DNA from: Bradyrhizobium macuxiense
GTDB lineage: Bacteria; Pseudomonadota; Alphaproteobacteria; Rhizobiales; Xanthobacteraceae
NCBI RefSeq assembly: GCF_001542415.1
Contig: NZ_LNCU01000084.1
Span: forward strand, 126,206-160,074
DNA: 33,869 nucleotides
Direction of reading: 5' to 3'
Part shown: positions 16,849 through 23,638 of the stretch, piece by piece
Layout: each line of letters begins with the position of its first letter
Numbering within the stretch: the stretch's first letter is position 1
The notes under the pieces: generated by a model
Databases searched by the model: none
The model's input: the letters and a program-made list of their open reading frames with translations, nothing else
Told to the model about the DNA's origin: nothing
Translations under genes and position numbers: made by a program

Positions 16849-17568
16849 TTAGCTGCGGCGCTCCGTGAGGAAGCGCGTCACCGCGCCGCCGAGCCGGGCA
16901 TGGTCCAGGGGCTCGGCGAGCGAGGCCTTGGCGGTTGCGATCACATCGTCGGGCGCGCGGCCGTGGTGGAGGTCGCACAGCGCGTCGGCGTAATCGACGG
17001 TGAACTCGGGATGCGGCTGCACCGACAGCGTGGTGCCGTTCGCATAGAGCAGGCCGGCATGCGGGGTGAATGCCGACGACATGATGGTGCGCGCGGATGC
17101 TGGCGGGGTGATCACCTGGTCCTGATGCGAGCATGCGATGGCGATCTCGTCGCTCTCGATCAGCCCGTTGCCCGGCGTCACCCGATAGACGTGACGTCCC
17201 ATTCCCCAACCCTTCTCCGACTTGCGCACCGTGCCGCCAAGTGCCTGCGCGATCAGCTGGTGGCCGAAGCAGACGCCGACCATCGGAACACGCTTGTCGT
17301 GGGCCTTGCGCACGAAGTCCTCGAGCGGCGCGATCCAGTCGAACCCGTCATAGACGCCGGCCGGCGAGCCGGTGATCAGGATCGCATCGAGCCCCGCCGG
17401 ATCCGGAAGCATCTCGCCGTCGGGGATGCTCACGATATCGCACGCGATCGATGCGTCAGCGTCGGCAATCATCCGCTCGAACATCTGCGGATAGGTTCCG
17501 TGGTGCTCGCGGCAGCGCGGATTGACGAGCCCGGTTTCGATGATGGTGATGCGCGGCATGCGAGACAT
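16849..17568 (-). CDS. Class I glutamine amidotransferase domain protein
   Basis: This 239-residue stand-alone class I glutamine amidotransferase (GATase1) has its catalytic triad visible: Cys100 in GVCFGHQL, His186 and Glu188 in QPHPEF. The oxyanion-loop ILITGSPAGVYD at about 63-74 and CSHQDQV near 146-152 are also typical. It would release ammonia from glutamine or hydrolyse a gamma-glutamyl bond in the cytoplasm. It resembles the GuaA-like orphan amidotransferases, some of which act in gamma-glutamyl polyamine degradation, but no partner synthetase is encoded nearby. The start is uncertain between the ATG at 17568 and an ATG three codons later; neither has a clear Shine-Dalgarno. It lies upstream of, and on the same strand as, the ABC operon, separated from it by 262 bases. 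Confidence 0.85.
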   Translation of the reverse strand: MSRMPRITIIETGLVNPRCREHHGTYPQMFERMIADADASIACDIVSIPDGEMLPDPAGLDAILITGSPAGVYDGFDWIAPLEDFVRKAHDKRVPMVGVCFGHQLIAQALGGTVRKSEKGWGMGRHVYRVTPGNGLIESDEIAIACSHQDQVITPPASARTIMSSAFTPHAGLLYANGTTLSVQPHPEFTVDYADALCDLHHGRAPDDVIATAKASLAEPLDHARLGGAVTRFLTERRS

Positions 17569-17606
17569 TGCGGGTGAGCGGGGATCGGTGATCCTTATCC
17601 CAAAAG

Positions 17607-17626
17607 CTCAAGTCACCTCAAGTCGC
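17607..17626. promoter_or_regulatory. Tandem 10-base repeat upstream of the amidotransferase
   Basis: CTCAAGTCAC (17607-17616) is followed directly by CTCAAGTCGC (17617-17626), nine of ten bases identical and one helical turn apart, 38 bases upstream of the amidotransferase start. Such spacing could serve a regulator that binds direct repeats. There is no other evidence of function. Confidence 0.3.
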
Positions 17627-17636
17627 GCACTGTCGA

Positions 17637-18617
17637 TCAATTCCGGCGCGTTTCCACCGGTGCGATCGTCGCGGTGTGCTGCGCCACCGGCGCGGCGTTT
17701 ACTCGTTCCGTCGTCGTGCTCACTGCTGCCGGCGCCGTGGATACGATCGCGGGCTCGGTGCGGTAGCGCGGCAGCTGATCCTCGAGCGAATAGCCGACGC
17801 AGAGCGCAAGGCTCGACCAGACCGCCATGCTGAAATAGAGCGACATCCAGGCGATCTCTTCGCGCCACTCGGCGATGTCATGCGTGACGATCCAGCGCGT
17901 GCTGACGTCGCGCAGGCCCTCGAGCGGATGCAACAGCTTGCCGCCGGTGGCGAGCTCGGCGCGCCAGCGGTTCAGATACATCGGGACGTCGACGGTCATC
18001 AGGAACGCCAGGTAGCCGGCGATGCCGAGGATCGCGACGATGAAGGCCCAGCGCACCGGACCATGGAACTCCGGCAGCAGCCGGCACAGCGCGATCCCGA
18101 CCAGGAAGAACACGACCGCCCAGATCGAGTTCTCGATCGCGTTGCCGAGATAATGGGTGGTGAGCACCGCGTACCACGAGAAGCATTCCGCGATCAGGAT
18201 CAGTGGCACGATGATCCAGGCAATGGTCACGGTGGTCTCGGCGCCGGTCATGGTGCCGAGCTGATGCAGCACGATCGCCCATTGCGCGGCGAAGCAGACC
18301 TCGGCGACGGTGGCGACCGAACGGCCGACCACCACGCTCGACAGCCAGGTGTCGAACAGGCAGATGCGCTGGACGTCGGCGCGCGGCAGCACCGAGCGGA
18401 AGGCGCAGCCGAACACATAGCCCGCGCACAGCAGCAGCATCAGGCCGATGCCGGACGTGTTGCTCAGGCTGCCACCCGACTGCTCGTGGAACTGGCGATA
18501 CAGCACGAACCAGACCGCGACGTTGGCGCCGCTCACCAGGCTCAGCAGGCCCCACCATCGGACCACCGGATTTGACCAGGCCAGCGAAACCGGCCGCGCC
18601 CGCCACTCCATGCTCAT
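17637..18617 (-). CDS. Seven-helix integral membrane protein of unknown function
   Basis: This 326-residue protein belongs to no family I recognise. Seven hydrophobic segments are visible (roughly residues 18-40, 57-74, 100-120, 128-150, 160-182, 190-212 and 255-278), with a conserved-looking tryptophan-rich N-terminus (MSMEWRARPVSLAW, then VVRWWG). A soluble stretch of about 40 residues lies before the last helix (WRAELATGGKLLHPLEGLRDV), and the C-terminal tail of about 45 residues is low-complexity Ala/Thr/Pro and probably disordered. GGAG lies six bases before the ATG at 18617, supporting that start. It is 68 bases upstream of the amidotransferase gene on the same strand and may be cotranscribed with it. 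The function could be sensing or transport, but nothing in the sequence decides. Confidence 0.8.
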   Translation of the reverse strand: MSMEWRARPVSLAWSNPVVRWWGLLSLVSGANVAVWFVLYRQFHEQSGGSLSNTSGIGLMLLLCAGYVFGCAFRSVLPRADVQRICLFDTWLSSVVVGRSVATVAEVCFAAQWAIVLHQLGTMTGAETTVTIAWIIVPLILIAECFSWYAVLTTHYLGNAIENSIWAVVFFLVGIALCRLLPEFHGPVRWAFIVAILGIAGYLAFLMTVDVPMYLNRWRAELATGGKLLHPLEGLRDVSTRWIVTHDIAEWREEIAWMSLYFSMAVWSSLALCVGYSLEDQLPRYRTEPAIVSTAPAAVSTTTERVNAAPVAQHTATIAPVETRRN

Positions 18618-18662
18618 TCACCGCTCCGCGTGTAACCGAATTGACATTCGCGTGTAGTATTT

Positions 18663-18725
18663 CTGTCACAAATAATGACGAATCACGACTAAAAAATGCG
18701 TGTGGAGCAGCTCCGATTGTGACAG
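18663..18725. promoter_or_regulatory. Inverted repeat CTGTCACAA ... TTGTGACAG
   Basis: The arms at 18663-18671 and 18717-18725 are perfect 9-base inverted copies, 45 bases apart, in the divergent gap. Each half contains TGTCACA/TGTGACA, so a regulator could bind two separated half-sites and loop the DNA. The regulator is unknown. Confidence 0.35.
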
Positions 18726-18750
18726 TGAGCGCAGAGGCGCCGCGACCTCC

Positions 18751-18786
18751 CGTCATTCCGGGATGCGCGTAGCGGGGCAAGCCCGG
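18751..18786. repeat. Possible remnant of a dispersed palindromic repeat
   Basis: CGTCATTCCGGGATGCGCG followed by a closing CCCGG resembles, from memory, the start of a palindromic intergenic repeat common in Bradyrhizobium. Inverted CCGGG (18758-18762) and CCCGG (18782-18786) flank it. It appears truncated. Confidence 0.35.
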
Positions 18787-18909
18787 TCTTCGCGATCGTG
18801 ATCGAATGTGACGCCCGCGCCTGTAGGCAGACTCCGCTCGATCATCTATTGAACGGCCTTCCTTTTCCAGGCCGAACCCGCACCGGCTGGCTTCACGTGA
18901 AGGCGCTTT

Positions 18910-19470
18910 GTGACAACGAATGTGACGGCCAGCTATGATCCGCTGTTGCGCAAGATCCATTGGGCGACGGCGGTGTTGTTCATCGCCGCGATGTTGATCG
19001 GGCTCTACTGTGGACTGCAGCCGGCCGGGACGTCGCCGCGGCGCGAGCTGCTCGAAGTGCACAAGTCGCTCGGCGTGACACTGTTCTTCCTGGCGATCCT
19101 GCGGCTGATGGTGCGGGCCACCACTGTGGCACCGTCAGAGCCGTCGTCGTTCTCGCCGCTGGTGCGGATCGTGGCGCGGCTCAATCATTGGGCGCTCTAC
19201 GCTATCCTCTTCGCCATGCCCGTCACCGGATACATGTTGTCGTCGGCCGGCGGCTATTCGCTGCGCTATTTCTGGACCTTCAGCTGGCCGCACCTGTTTG
19301 CCGGCAACAAGGCGGTCGAGCGTGCGGGCGAGGTCGCGCATGGCACGCTCGCCTATCTGGTCTATGCCGTAGTTACGCTGCACATCGCTGCGACGCTCTG
19401 GCATGTGGTTGTGAAGCGGGATGAGACGCTGTCGCGGATGTGGCCGCGGGCGAGCCGCAATCCATCCTGA
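18910..19470 (+). CDS. Cytochrome b561-family di-haem membrane protein
   Basis: This 186-residue protein has four membrane helices and the four histidines expected for two b-type haems: His17 (LRKIHWATAVLF), His51 (LEVHKSLG), His144 (EVAHGTLAY) and His158 (VTLHIAATLWH). This is the bacterial CybB/YodB type, which moves electrons across or within the inner membrane, probably from quinol; a superoxide:quinone oxidoreductase role has been described for E. coli CybB. The start is GTG at 18910 with GAAGG about seven bases upstream. It stands alone and diverges from the unknown membrane protein. Confidence 0.9.
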   Translation: MTTNVTASYDPLLRKIHWATAVLFIAAMLIGLYCGLQPAGTSPRRELLEVHKSLGVTLFFLAILRLMVRATTVAPSEPSSFSPLVRIVARLNHWALYAILFAMPVTGYMLSSAGGYSLRYFWTFSWPHLFAGNKAVERAGEVAHGTLAYLVYAVVTLHIAATLWHVVVKRDETLSRMWPRASRNPS

Positions 19471-19489
19471 CAATTCCACGCGCTGGCCG

Positions 19490-19963
19490 TCAGCCGCGTA
19501 GCGCCGTTTCCGGAATGGTGCGGCGGACCACCTCGCGCATCGCGAAGCTGGAATGAATGCGGGCAACGCCTGGCATCCGCGACAGATGCTGCTTGTGAAT
19601 GCGCTCGAAGTCGGCGATGTCGCGCGCGATGACCTGCAAATGATAGTCGTCGCTACCCGACATCAGGTGGCAGGAGACGACATCGGGGCAGCGCGCGACC
19701 GCGGCCTCGAATGCCGCCAGGTAGTCCTCGCTCTGCTTCTCCAGCGTGATCGTGACGACGACCGTGGTCACGAGGCCAAGCGCGGTCGGTTCGAGGTCGA
19801 CGCGATAGCCGCGGATGACGCCGGTCTCCTCGAGGTGGCGGATGCGCCGTGCGCATGCGGTCGGTGACAGCCCGACTTTCTCGGCAAGCTCGATCTGGCT
19901 GGCGCGGGCATCGGAGACCAGTTCGGCCAGGATTCGGAGATCGATACGATCGAGACCGTCCAC
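19490..19963 (-). CDS. Lrp/AsnC-family regulator, probable regulator of ald
   Basis: This 157-residue protein has the usual Lrp size. The N-terminal winged helix-turn-helix is at about 5-55 (DRIDLRILAELVSDARASQIELAEKVGLSPTACARRIRHLE is the region; key turn LSPTACARR), and the C-terminal RAM effector domain follows (VVSCHLMSGSDDYHLQVIARD). The start is GTG at 19963, with GAGG eight bases upstream; the long upstream extension in the same frame is out of proportion to the family and not used. It is divergent from alanine dehydrogenase, the classic arrangement for an AldR-like activator that senses alanine or another amino acid. Confidence 0.9.
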   Translation of the reverse strand: MDGLDRIDLRILAELVSDARASQIELAEKVGLSPTACARRIRHLEETGVIRGYRVDLEPTALGLVTTVVVTITLEKQSEDYLAAFEAAVARCPDVVSCHLMSGSDDYHLQVIARDIADFERIHKQHLSRMPGVARIHSSFAMREVVRRTIPETALRG

Positions 19964-20104
19964 GCAGTTTTCCTCTAATGATCGGGCTGCGCGCGAAGAA
20001 TATGAGCGTCCTTGGGTGTGAGCAAGCCGGATTTCGCTGAGAAACGCCGCGTGACGGGGAATAGCCTCATAATAGGCGGAAGCGATTCTTTTCAGGAGCG
20101 GACC
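19964..20104. promoter_or_regulatory. Divergent lrp-like / ald promoter region
   Basis: These are 141 bases between the regulator and ald starts. An imperfect small dyad, GCCT-N6-AGGC, lies in the last 40 bases before the ald ribosome site, and AT-rich sequence of the sort Lrp proteins bend is present. I could not define -35/-10 boxes with confidence. Confidence 0.35.
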
Positions 20105-21220
20105 ATGCGCGTCGGGGTGCCCAAGGAAATCAAGGTCGAGGAATATCGGGTCGGGCTGACGCCGGCCTCGGTGCGGGAATATGTGGCGCATGGACATGAG
20201 GTGGTGGTGCAGCGCGGGGCAGGCGAAGGCATCGGCTCCGGCGACGATGTCTACCGGCAAGCCGGTGCGCGGATCGCCGATACGGCCGAGGAAGTGTTCT
20301 CCGTCGCCGACATGATCGTGAAGGTGAAGGAGCCGCAGCCGTCCGAATGGACGCGGCTGCGCGAAGGCCAGATCATCTTCACCTATCTCCATCTCGCGCC
20401 CGACGTACCGCAGACCAAGGGCTTGCTTGCCTCGGGCTGCACGGCGGTGGCCTATGAGACCGTGACCGATGCACATGGCGGGTTGCCGTTGCTCGCGCCG
20501 ATGAGCGAGGTCGCGGGCCGGCTTGCGATCGAGGCCGCGGGTGCGGCGTTGCGCAAATCCGCCGACGGCATGGGCAAGCTGCTCGGCGGCGTGCCCGGCG
20601 TTCCGCCGGCGCGGGTCGCGGTTATCGGCGGCGGCGTGGTCGGCACGCATGCGGCGCGGATGGCGGCTGGGCTCGGCAGCGACGTCACCGTGCTCGACCG
20701 CTCGTTGCCGCGCTTGCGTGTGCTCGACGATCTCTTCGCCGGCCGGGTCCGCACCCGCTACGCCACGCTGGAGGCGATCGAGCAGGAGATTATCGCCGCC
20801 GACGTCGTGATCGGCGCGGTGCTGGTCCCCGGCGCCAGCGCGCCGAAGCTGGTGTCACGCGCGCAACTCGCCAGCATGAAGCGCCGCGCGGTGCTGGTCG
20901 ATGTCGCGATCGATCAGGGCGGCTGCTTCGAGACCTCGAAGCCCACTACTCACCAGGCGCCGACCTATCTGGTCGACGACATCGTGCACTATTGCGTGGC
21001 CAACATGCCGGGCGCGGTGCCGGTGACCTCGAGCCACGCGCTCAACCACGCGACCTTGCCGTTCGGTCTGGCGCTCGCATCGAAGGAGCTGCGCGCGCTG
21101 GTGGAGGATCCGCATCTGCGTGCCGGCCTCAACATTCATCGCGGCCGGATCACTAACCGCGCCGTCGCCGAGAGCCAGAACCTTGCGGTGGTGATGCCGG
21201 AGGAAGCGCTGGCGTCTTGA
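20105..21220 (+). CDS. ald: Alanine dehydrogenase
   Basis: This 371-residue protein has exactly the usual family length. Key residues are in place: Arg15 (EYRVGL), Lys75 (VKVKEP), His96 (YLHLAPD), the NAD-binding glycine motif GGGVVG at 176-181, and the active-site Asp in VDVAIDQGGC near 267-275. It catalyses reversible NAD-dependent conversion of L-alanine to pyruvate and ammonia in the cytoplasm. In rhizobia it matters for alanine use and can assimilate or release ammonium. The ATG at 20105 has AGGAG correctly placed; the frame extends upstream but without a ribosome site. The divergent Lrp-type gene is the probable regulator. Confidence 0.95.
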   Translation: MRVGVPKEIKVEEYRVGLTPASVREYVAHGHEVVVQRGAGEGIGSGDDVYRQAGARIADTAEEVFSVADMIVKVKEPQPSEWTRLREGQIIFTYLHLAPDVPQTKGLLASGCTAVAYETVTDAHGGLPLLAPMSEVAGRLAIEAAGAALRKSADGMGKLLGGVPGVPPARVAVIGGGVVGTHAARMAAGLGSDVTVLDRSLPRLRVLDDLFAGRVRTRYATLEAIEQEIIAADVVIGAVLVPGASAPKLVSRAQLASMKRRAVLVDVAIDQGGCFETSKPTTHQAPTYLVDDIVHYCVANMPGAVPVTSSHALNHATLPFGLALASKELRALVEDPHLRAGLNIHRGRITNRAVAESQNLAVVMPEEALAS

Positions 21221-21260
21221 GGCGGGACTCGCAGGCCACGTCCGGCGCGTCACCCAAGCT

Positions 21261-21366
21261 GCTCCTCATCCTGAGGAGCGGCGTTTTCGCCGCGTCTCGA
21301 AGGACGAGGCCACCGATCGGGCCTCATGGTTCGAGACGCGCTTTGCGCTCCTCACCATGAGGGGCG
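21261..21366. repeat. Dispersed palindromic intergenic repeat, about 106 bases
   Basis: This is a nested set of inverted arms: GCTCCTCA-TCC-TGAGGAGC (21261-21279), GCGGCG-tttt-CGCCGC (21278-21293), then CGCGTCTCGAA...GGCC pairing with GGCC...TTCGAGACGCG, and a closing CTCACCATGAG. The sequence CCTCATCCTGAGGAGC with GTCTCGAAGGA is a pattern I associate with repeated elements in Bradyrhizobium and Rhodopseudomonas. It probably folds in RNA and may also end ald transcription. Confidence 0.75.
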
Positions 21367-21491
21367 CGCGGCAGCGTTGGGCGGCGCGGTGCGCTTCGGA
21401 CCATCGTCCGACCTTGTCAAGCCGCACGAGCGCAGCCCTCCTTCCATGTCGTGGTCGGCGTTCCATACTGGCGGAGCGATGTTCTGCATGA

Positions 21492-21510
21492 TTTGATGCC
21501 TCCAATCAAA
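21492..21510. promoter_or_regulatory. TTTGAT-N7-ATCAAA dyad upstream of leuC
   Basis: These are perfect 6-base inverted arms (21492-21497 and 21505-21510), 66 bases upstream of the leuC start. TTGAT-N7-ATCAA is the shape of many LysR or GntR operators. No regulator gene is adjacent. Confidence 0.4.
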
Positions 21511-21575
21511 GCCGCACCAAGCCGCGATCAGCGGCGCGTGCGGCTGGCCTCAAAGAAGCCGAAGGGAGGACTGTC

Positions 21576-22985
21576 TTGAAAAAGACCGGTCGTACGATGC
21601 TGGCCAAGATCTGGGACCAGCATGTCATTGCCCGATTGAGCGAAGACACCGATCTCCTTCATATCGATCGCCATCTGCTGCACGATCTCGGCGGCTCGCG
21701 CGGCTTGCTCGACCTCAAGAGCAAGGGCCTCAAGGTTCACAATCCAGAGCTGACCTTTGCGACCCCCGATCATGCCATCTCCACTGCGCACGGCCGCGCC
21801 GGAACCAGCAAGATCGGGCAGGAGCTGTTGGCTGCGCTGCGGGTTGAGACCACAGCGAGCGGGATTGCGATGTTCGATGTCGACCAACCCGGCCAAGGCA
21901 TCGTTCATGTCATAGGACCGGAACTCGGATTGAGCCTGCCTGGCGCGACGATCGTCTGCGGCGACAGCCACACCTGCACGCATGGCGGCCTCGGCGCGCT
22001 CGCCTTCGGCATCGGTTCGAGCGAGCTGACGCATGTGCTGGCAACGCAGGCGCTGATCCAGCGTCGGCCAAAGACTCTGCGCGCAAGATTTGAAGGCAAG
22101 CTGCCGCTCGGTGTCACCGCCAAGGACATGATCCTGGCGCTGATCGGGCATATCGGCGCGGCCGGCGGCACCGGACATGCGGTCGAATATGCCGGCAGCG
22201 CGATCCGCGAGCTGCCGATCGAGGGCCGGCTCACGATCTGCAACCTCTCGATCGAGCTCGGCGCCAAGATCGGCATGGTCGCGCCCGACGAGACAACCTT
22301 CGAATTCCTGCGTGGCCGCCCCTACGCGCCGCAGGGTGCGCTGTGGGAGCAGGCAGTCAAGGCGTGGCGCGAGCTGCCGAGCGATCCCGATGCGGTATTC
22401 GATCGCGAGGTCGTGATCGACGTGACCAAGATCATCCCGCAGGTGACCTGGGGTATCAGCCCCGAGCACGTCATCGGCGTCGATGGCCGGATTCCCGATC
22501 CCAAGGCGGTCGATGATCCGGCGCGGCGCGCGGCGATCGAAACCGCGCTCGACTATATGGGCCTGCAAGGCGGCGCGCCGATCGCAGGCACGCCGGTCGA
22601 TTGGGTGTTCATCGGCTCCTGCACCAACAGCCGCTTGAGCGACCTTCGCGCCGCGGCCGAAGTCGCGCGCGGCCGCAAGGTCGCGGCCGGCGTTCGGGCT
22701 TGGGTGGTGCCGGGCTCGGAGAACGTCAAGCGCGAGGCGGTCGCCGAAGGGCTCGACAAGATCTTCACTGACGCCGGTTTCGAATGGCGCGAGCCGGGCT
22801 GCTCGATGTGCCTTGCCGCCAATGGCGAGGTGGTGGCGCCAGGGCAGCGTTCGGTCTCGACCTCGAACCGCAATTTTGTCGGCCGGCAGGGGCCGCGCGC
22901 GCGGACGCATCTGGCGAGCCCGGCGAGCGCGGCTGCATCAGCGATTGCCGGTGCGATCGCCGATGTCAGGATGATGGGGCGCTAA
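21576..22985 (+). CDS. leuC: 3-isopropylmalate dehydratase large subunit (LeuC-type)
   Basis: This 469-residue aconitase-superfamily protein has LeuC length. The 4Fe-4S ligands are Cys349 (GSCTNSR), Cys409 and Cys412 (CSMC). Family stretches include TIVCGDSHTCTHGGLGALAFGIG, AGGTGHAVEYAG, VAPDETTF and the C-terminal STSNRNFVGRQG. With LeuD it isomerises 2-isopropylmalate to 3-isopropylmalate or, in related enzymes, citramalate, homocitrate or methylmalate-type acids. The start is TTG at 21576, supported by a strong AAGGGAGGA six bases upstream; the ATG seven codons later has no such site. It is followed by leuD two bases after its stop. Because leuD and leuB here show atypical residues, a substrate other than isopropylmalate is possible. 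Confidence 0.88.
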   Translation: MKKTGRTMLAKIWDQHVIARLSEDTDLLHIDRHLLHDLGGSRGLLDLKSKGLKVHNPELTFATPDHAISTAHGRAGTSKIGQELLAALRVETTASGIAMFDVDQPGQGIVHVIGPELGLSLPGATIVCGDSHTCTHGGLGALAFGIGSSELTHVLATQALIQRRPKTLRARFEGKLPLGVTAKDMILALIGHIGAAGGTGHAVEYAGSAIRELPIEGRLTICNLSIELGAKIGMVAPDETTFEFLRGRPYAPQGALWEQAVKAWRELPSDPDAVFDREVVIDVTKIIPQVTWGISPEHVIGVDGRIPDPKAVDDPARRAAIETALDYMGLQGGAPIAGTPVDWVFIGSCTNSRLSDLRAAAEVARGRKVAAGVRAWVVPGSENVKREAVAEGLDKIFTDAGFEWREPGCSMCLAANGEVVAPGQRSVSTSNRNFVGRQGPRARTHLASPASAAASAIAGAIADVRMMGR

Positions 22986-22987
22986 GC

Positions 22988-23638
22988 ATGCCAAAGCCGT
23001 TCAACACGCTCACCGCGACCGCCGCGCCGATCATGCGCAGCAATATTGACACCGACGTCATCATCCGCATCGAGCGGCTGGTCGGCAACTCGATCCGCGG
23101 CACGCTCGGCAAATGGGCGTTCGGCTCGCTGCGCTATCTGCCCGACGGCTCGGAGAATCCGGATTTCATCTTGAACCGCGAACCGTACCGGCAGGCGGAG
23201 ATCCTGGTCACCGGCCCGAATTTCGGCTGCGGCTCGTCGCGCGAGGGCGCGGTGTGGTCGCTGCAGGAAATGGGTATCCGCGCCGTCATCGGCTCGGGCT
23301 TCGGCGACATCTTCTTCGCCAACTGCTTCCAGAACGGAATCCTGCCTGTCGTCGTCGACAAGGTGGTGGTCGATTCACTCGCCGCCGACATCGAGGCGAC
23401 GCAGGGCGCGGGCAAGGTCTCGATCGATCTGGAGGCGCAGACCATCGTCTCGCCGTCCGGTGCGCGCCACACATTCGAGATCGATCCGCGCCGGCGCGAA
23501 GGACTATTGAAGGGGCTCGACGAAGTCGCACTGACCCTGCAGCGCGACGACGAGATCCGCGCCTTCCAGGCTTCCGATCGCGCGGCCCGCCCTTGGATTC
23601 ATTTTGCAAGGACACCCGCTTCAAGGACATCCGCATGA
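22988..23638 (+). CDS. leuD: 3-isopropylmalate dehydratase small subunit (LeuD-type)
   Basis: This 216-residue swivel-domain subunit has IDTDVIIRIERL near residues 20-31, FGSLRYLPDGSENPDFILN near 45-63 (the substrate-contact region of LeuD), FGCGSSRE at about 79-86 and FGDIFFANCFQNGILPV. After FGCGSSRE the sequence reads GAVW where many LeuD proteins have HAPW or HAAW, so the usual His is Gly here. The gene starts two bases after leuC and its stop overlaps the leuB start (ATGA), so the three genes are translationally coupled. It pairs with the LeuC encoded upstream to form the heterodimeric dehydratase. The frame extends far upstream over leuC in another reading frame, which is not used. Confidence 0.88.
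   Translation: MPKPFNTLTATAAPIMRSNIDTDVIIRIERLVGNSIRGTLGKWAFGSLRYLPDGSENPDFILNREPYRQAEILVTGPNFGCGSSREGAVWSLQEMGIRAVIGSGFGDIFFANCFQNGILPVVVDKVVVDSLAADIEATQGAGKVSIDLEAQTIVSPSGARHTFEIDPRRREGLLKGLDEVALTLQRDDEIRAFQASDRAARPWIHFARTPASRTSA

Larger units (their letters stand above)
18618..18909. other. Divergent intergenic region between membrane protein and cytochrome b561
   Basis: These 292 bases should carry two divergent promoters. They contain a widely spaced 9-base inverted repeat (18663-18671 and 18717-18725) and a short repeat-like palindrome (18758-18786), both listed separately. The stretch at about 18640-18705 is unusually AT-rich for the window, as expected for a promoter. No small gene is convincing. 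Confidence 0.5.
21221..21575. other. Intergenic region between ald and leuC
   Basis: These are 355 bases without a gene. The first third is a palindromic repeat (21261-21366). The second half should hold the leuC promoter and contains a perfect 6-base dyad (21492-21510). The minus-strand frame at 21266-21505 lies across the repeat and lacks a ribosome site, so it is not called. Confidence 0.6.

Noticed and set aside
17582..17594. GGATC-GGT-GATCC as a terminator
   Set aside because: The stem is only five bases with a three-base loop and no T-run on either side.
17676..18575. 299-codon plus-strand frame opposite the seven-helix protein
   Set aside because: It is rich in Asp, Arg, His and Gln, the antisense image of hydrophobic codons.
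19964..20650. N-terminal extension of the Lrp regulator across ald
   Set aside because: It is antisense to ald; Lrp proteins are about 150-160 residues, and a GTG with a good ribosome site exists at 19963.
23113..23634. N-terminal extension of leuB through leuD in another frame
   Set aside because: The extension is Arg-rich and overlaps leuD; the true leuB start is the ATG at 23635, coupled to the leuD stop.
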